A DNA stretch of 64,000 bases, from NCBI GenBank assembly GCA_030674185.1, contig JAPXFY010000016.1, positions 50,158,750 to 50,222,749 of the forward strand, written 5' to 3'. Positions 51,876 through 64,000 of this stretch are shown here, one piece after another. The stretch comes from Monoplex corrugatus. Lineage: Eukaryota > Mollusca > Gastropoda > Littorinimorpha > Ranellidae. The notes under the pieces are model-generated. The model saw only the letters and a program-made list of their open reading frames with translations, was not told where the DNA came from and did not search any database. Within the stretch, counting starts at the first letter, position 1. Each line of letters opens with the position of its first letter. The position numbers and the translations under genes are program-made.

Positions 51876-53370
51876 GCGAAGAAGAATGCGAAGAAGAATT
51901 CGAAGAAGAAGAATGCGAAGAAGAATGTGAAGAAGAATGCGAAGAAGAAGAATGCGAAGAAGAAGAATGCGAAGAAGAAGAATACGAAGAAGAGGAAGAA
52001 GAATGCGAAGAATTCGAAGAAGAAGAATGCGAAGAATGCGAAGAAAAATGCGAAGAAGAATGCGAAAAAGAAGAAGAATGCGAAGAAGAAGAAGAATGCG
52101 AAGAAAAAGAAGAATGCGAAGAAGAAGAAGAATGCGAAGAAGAATGCGGAGAAGAAGAATGCGAAGAATGAAGAAGAATGCGAAGAAGAAGAAGAATGCA
52201 AGAGGAAGAATGCGAAGAAGAAGAATGCGAAGAAGAAGAATGCGAAGAAGAAGAATGCGAAAGAAGTGCGAAGAATAAGAAGAATGCGAAGAATGCGAAG
52301 AGAAGAAATGCGAAGAATGCGAAGAATGCGAAGAAATGCGAAGAAGAATGCGAAGAATGCGAAGAATGCGAAGAAGAAGAAGAATGCGAAAGAAGAAGAA
52401 GAATGCGAAGAGAAGAATGCGAAGAAGGGAATGCGAAGAAGAATGCGAAAGAAGAATGCGAAGAATGCGAAAGAAGAATGCGAAGAAGATGCGAAGAAGA
52501 ATGCGAAGAATGCGAAGAAATGCGAAGAATGCGAAGAAGAAGAATGCGAAGAAGAAGAGAATGCGAGAAGAAGAAGAATGCGAAGAAGAAGGAAGAATGC
52601 AAGAATGAAGAAATGCGAAGAATGCGAAGAAGTGCGAAGAAGAAGAAGCGAAGAATGCGAAGAAGAAGAATGCGAAGAAGAAGAATGCGAAGAAGAATGC
52701 GAAGAAGAAGAATGCGAAGAATGCGAAGAAGAATGCGAAGAGAATGCGAAGAAGAAGAATGCGAAGAATGCAGAAAAGGAAGAAGAATGCGAAGAAGAAT
52801 GCGAAGAAGAAGAAGCGAAGAATGCGAAGAAGAAGAAGAAGAATGCGAAGAAGAAAATGCGAAGAAGCGAAGAATGCGAAGAAGAAGAAGCGAAGAAGAA
52901 GAAGAAGAATGCGAAGAAGAATGCGAAGAATGCGAAGAAGAATGCGAAGAGAATGCGAAGAAGAAGAATGCGAAGAAGAATGCGAAGAAGAAGAATGCGA
53001 AGAAGAAGAAGAAGAATGCGAAGAAGAAGAATGCGAAGAATGCGAAAGAAGAAGAAGAATGCGAAAGAATGCGAAGAATGCGAAGAAGAAGAATGCGAAG
53101 AATGCGAAGAATGCGAAGAAGAGAAGGAAGAATGCGAGAAGAAGAGAATGCGAAGAAGAATGCGAAGAATGCGAAGAAGAATGCGAAGAATGCGAAGAAG
53201 AGAAGAATGCGAAGAAGAAGAAGAAGAAGAATGTGAAGAAGAAGAATGCGAAGAAGAAGAAGAAGAAAGAAGAAGAAGAAGAAGAAGAAAAGAAGAAGAA
53301 GAAGAAGAAGAAGAAGAAGAAGAAGAAGAAAGAAGAAGAAGAAGAAGAAGAAGAAGAAGAAGAAGAGGAT
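51876..53370 (+). repeat. GAA/GAATGC purine satellite
   Basis: About 1.5 kb built of GAAGAATGC with a variable number of extra GAA triplets, changing to pure (GAA)n at about 53240-53365. It is almost all purine on the plus strand. Lys/Asn/Arg/Glu open frames up to 545 codons are artefacts. Confidence 0.97.
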
Positions 53371-53414
53371 GATGAGAATGATGAGGATGAAGGAGAAGCA
53401 AAAAGTTATAACTC

Positions 53415-53551
53415 TGCACACACACACACACACATACACACACACTACCACCACCACCATCATTATTACCATCATCACCACCACCACTACCTCCACCACT
53501 ATCACCTTCACCAAAAACTACACACACACACACACACACACTCACACACTC

Positions 53552-53616
<65 letters not shown>

Positions 53617-53634
53617 CACACACACACACACACA
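53415..53634 (+). repeat. CA/CAC repeats
   Basis: (CA)n at 53417-53446, CAC/CAT triplets to about 53510, and (CA)n at 53521-53634. Confidence 0.95.
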
Positions 53635-53769
53635 GTCAATGAATCAATCATTCAATCCGTACTGAACCTTTATTGAATTTCACCCTGGATATTTGTTTAC
53701 CCCAAACCACATCCACACAAAAAAAAGAAAAACAAAAAAACACAAACAAAAAAAAGAAACACCACACAC

Positions 53770-62300
<8,531 letters not shown>

Positions 62301-62339
62301 CTGAAACAGAGCGTACAAGTTTCCATGTCATGTCATACA

Positions 62340-63480
62340 ACATAATACAGTACAGTCCAGTCCAGTCCAGTACAGTACAGTACGGTACGGTACAGTACAG
62401 TACAGTACAGTACAGTACAATACAATACAATACAATACAATACAGTACTGTACAATACAGTACAGTACAATACAATAGAATATAGTACAACACAATGCAA
62501 TGCAATACAACACAATACAACACAACACAACACAACACAATACAACACATCACAACACAACACAACACAACACAACACAATACAACACAACACAACAGAA
62601 CGCAACGCAACACAACACAACACAACACAAAACAACACAATACAATACAATACAATACAACAAATACAATACAATACAATACAATACGGTTCGGTACGGT
62701 AGGGTACAATGCGATACGATATGGTACGATACGATACGATACATACGGTATGATATGATATGATATGATATATGATAAGAATATGATACAATATGATATG
62801 ATATGATATATGATATATGATATGATATGATAATGATATATGATATATATGATATGATATGATATGATATGATATGATATGATATGATATGATATGATAT
62901 GATAGGACACAGTGTGATAATAGTACAACACAACACAACAACACAACACAAACAACACAACACAAACAACACAACACAACGCAACGCAACGCAACGCAAC
63001 ACAACGCAACGCAGATACCAATACAATACAATACAATACAAAATGGTTCCTAAGATACGGTACATTATAATATTATGCACTACAATACACTACATTCCAA
63101 TACTATTCAGTGCGACACAATACAATACAATACAATACAATGCAATGCAATACAATACAATACAAGGCAACGCAACGCAACGCAACGCAAACAATACAAT
63201 ACAGTACAATACAATACAATACAATACAACACAATCCAATCCAATCCAATCCAATCCAATCCAATGCAATGCAAATGCAATGCAATGCAACGCAATACGA
63301 TACAGTGTGATAAAGTACGATACGGTACACTCTGATACGATAAATCCAGCTTGGTACAATACCATACAATACACTACGACCTAATACAATACGATACCAT
63401 ACATTATGATACGATTCAATGCAATACGATAAATGCAGCACAGTACAATACGTTACGATACAGTACAGTACGATGCCATG
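62340..63480 (+). repeat. Drifting pentanucleotide satellite
   Basis: Period 5 throughout, but the unit changes in blocks: ACAGT (62345-62420), ACAAT, ACAAC (62510-62640), ACAAT, GATAT/TGATA (62745-62905), ACAAC/GCAAC (62925-63012), ACAAT, ACGCA, CCAAT (63233-63265), GCAAT, then mixed ACGAT/ACAGT. Tyr/Cys/Ile/Val and Asn/Thr/Gln open frames are artefacts. Confidence 0.97.
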
Positions 63481-63789
63481 CGATACCATACAATCAGCGT
63501 CCCAAGGTTTTTTTTCCGGGTGCGTGTGTATAGCCATATGTTGCTTTGTGCGCACGCTGCACAAGCAGTGTTTTGCTGCGCAGTCTGCATACTTTGTCTA
63601 CGATGGGTGTGCACCCCGGGCGTATTCGTGTTTCCATAAGCCACCGGACATCGGCATGACTTACAGGGTCTTCAACTTGCATACTTGATGTTCTGTGTGC
63701 GTTTCCTTACGAAAGGTGTTTAGACACAAACAGATGTGCACACATGTTGATCAAGGAGATCGGAAAAATAAGCATATTTTACCAAACAC

Positions 63790-64000
63790 GCCTGTAGCCG
63801 TGGTGTAGTGGTTAACGCAACGGACTACCGACTGGATGGTTGTGGGTTCCAGTCCCCATCAGTACCTTCAAAAATCATTGTGGGACTTTTCGGCTCTAGC
63901 CAGCTCCTACCCAAAGTTGGGCGTGCTATGGGCTCATCAGGAAGACTAGGACCACACATTTGAGTCTCATCCACTTCATGGATGCGTCATTGAGGGTGTT
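63790..64000 (+). mobile_element. tRNA-derived SINE (cut by window edge)
   Basis: A-box-like GTGGTGTAGTGGTTAACG, B-box-like GGGTTCCAGTCCCC, and a body with CCTACCCAAAGTTGGGCGTG. The 3' end is outside the window. Confidence 0.75.

Larger units (their letters stand above)
62301..64000 (-). other. C1q gene intron running off the right edge
   Basis: Pentanucleotide satellite (62340-63480), then 300 bp with no feature, then a SINE at 63790. No further exon recognised. Confidence 0.5.

Noticed and set aside
51735..53676. Open frames of 310-599 codons rich in Lys/Asn/Glu/Arg or Ser/His/Phe/Leu
   Set aside because: Both strands and several frames are open at once because the sequence is GAA/GAATGC repeat. 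Not protein-coding.
63797..63870. Functional tRNA gene
   Set aside because: tRNA-like promoter boxes only; the 3' acceptor strand does not pair with the 5' end.

Overview
The window is animal nuclear DNA, intron-rich and dense in repeats. A lophotrochozoan, probably a marine gastropod mollusc, is the best guess. The reasons are a metazoan ZFR orthologue, a C1q-domain gene of the kind expanded in molluscs, DIRS, hAT, TTAA-type and several LINE elements, and a short dispersed repeat that I associate with caenogastropods. The species is inference. Nothing looks bacterial, and most open frames are artefacts of simple repeats.

The left 39.5 kb is one minus-strand gene, ZFR (zinc finger RNA-binding protein). 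Fourteen coding exons could be placed from splice sites, reading phase and similarity. The start codon is at 39524 and the gene runs off the left edge at the beginning of the DZF domain. Three U1-type zinc fingers and the arginine/glutamate-rich linker are visible. Introns hold most of the DNA. Intron 5 carries an almost complete DIRS tyrosine-recombinase retrotransposon (15621-21367). Intron 3 carries a TTAA-flanked element with a LINE inside it, a hAT element inserted into a palindromic MITE, and a 1.38 kb TIR element. Intron 13 carries a minisatellite built from the end of the neighbouring exon and its 5' splice site.

From 39.6 to 48 kb there is one well-supported terminal exon of an unidentified minus-strand gene (40454-40573), a likely 5' non-coding exon, a young tRNA-derived SINE with a 13 bp target-site duplication, and old LINE fragments. 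From 48.2 to 53.6 kb lies a 5 kb composite satellite: a 24 bp GT-rich array, a 44 bp array, then a GAA/GAATGC purine array ending in CA repeats.

From 53.8 kb to the right edge is the 3' part of a minus-strand gene for a coiled-coil plus C1q-domain protein (four exons; the 5' end is outside). Its introns contain LINE fragments, palindromic MITEs, very long CA/CG tracts, a 26-27 bp minisatellite and a 1.1 kb drifting pentanucleotide satellite.

A theme across the window is single-base frame breaks in otherwise well-conserved coding sequence: two in ZFR, one in C1q, three in hAT and several in DIRS. Two lie in homopolymers. Uncorrected indels in a long-read assembly are the simplest explanation, so none of these genes should be called a pseudogene without checking reads.
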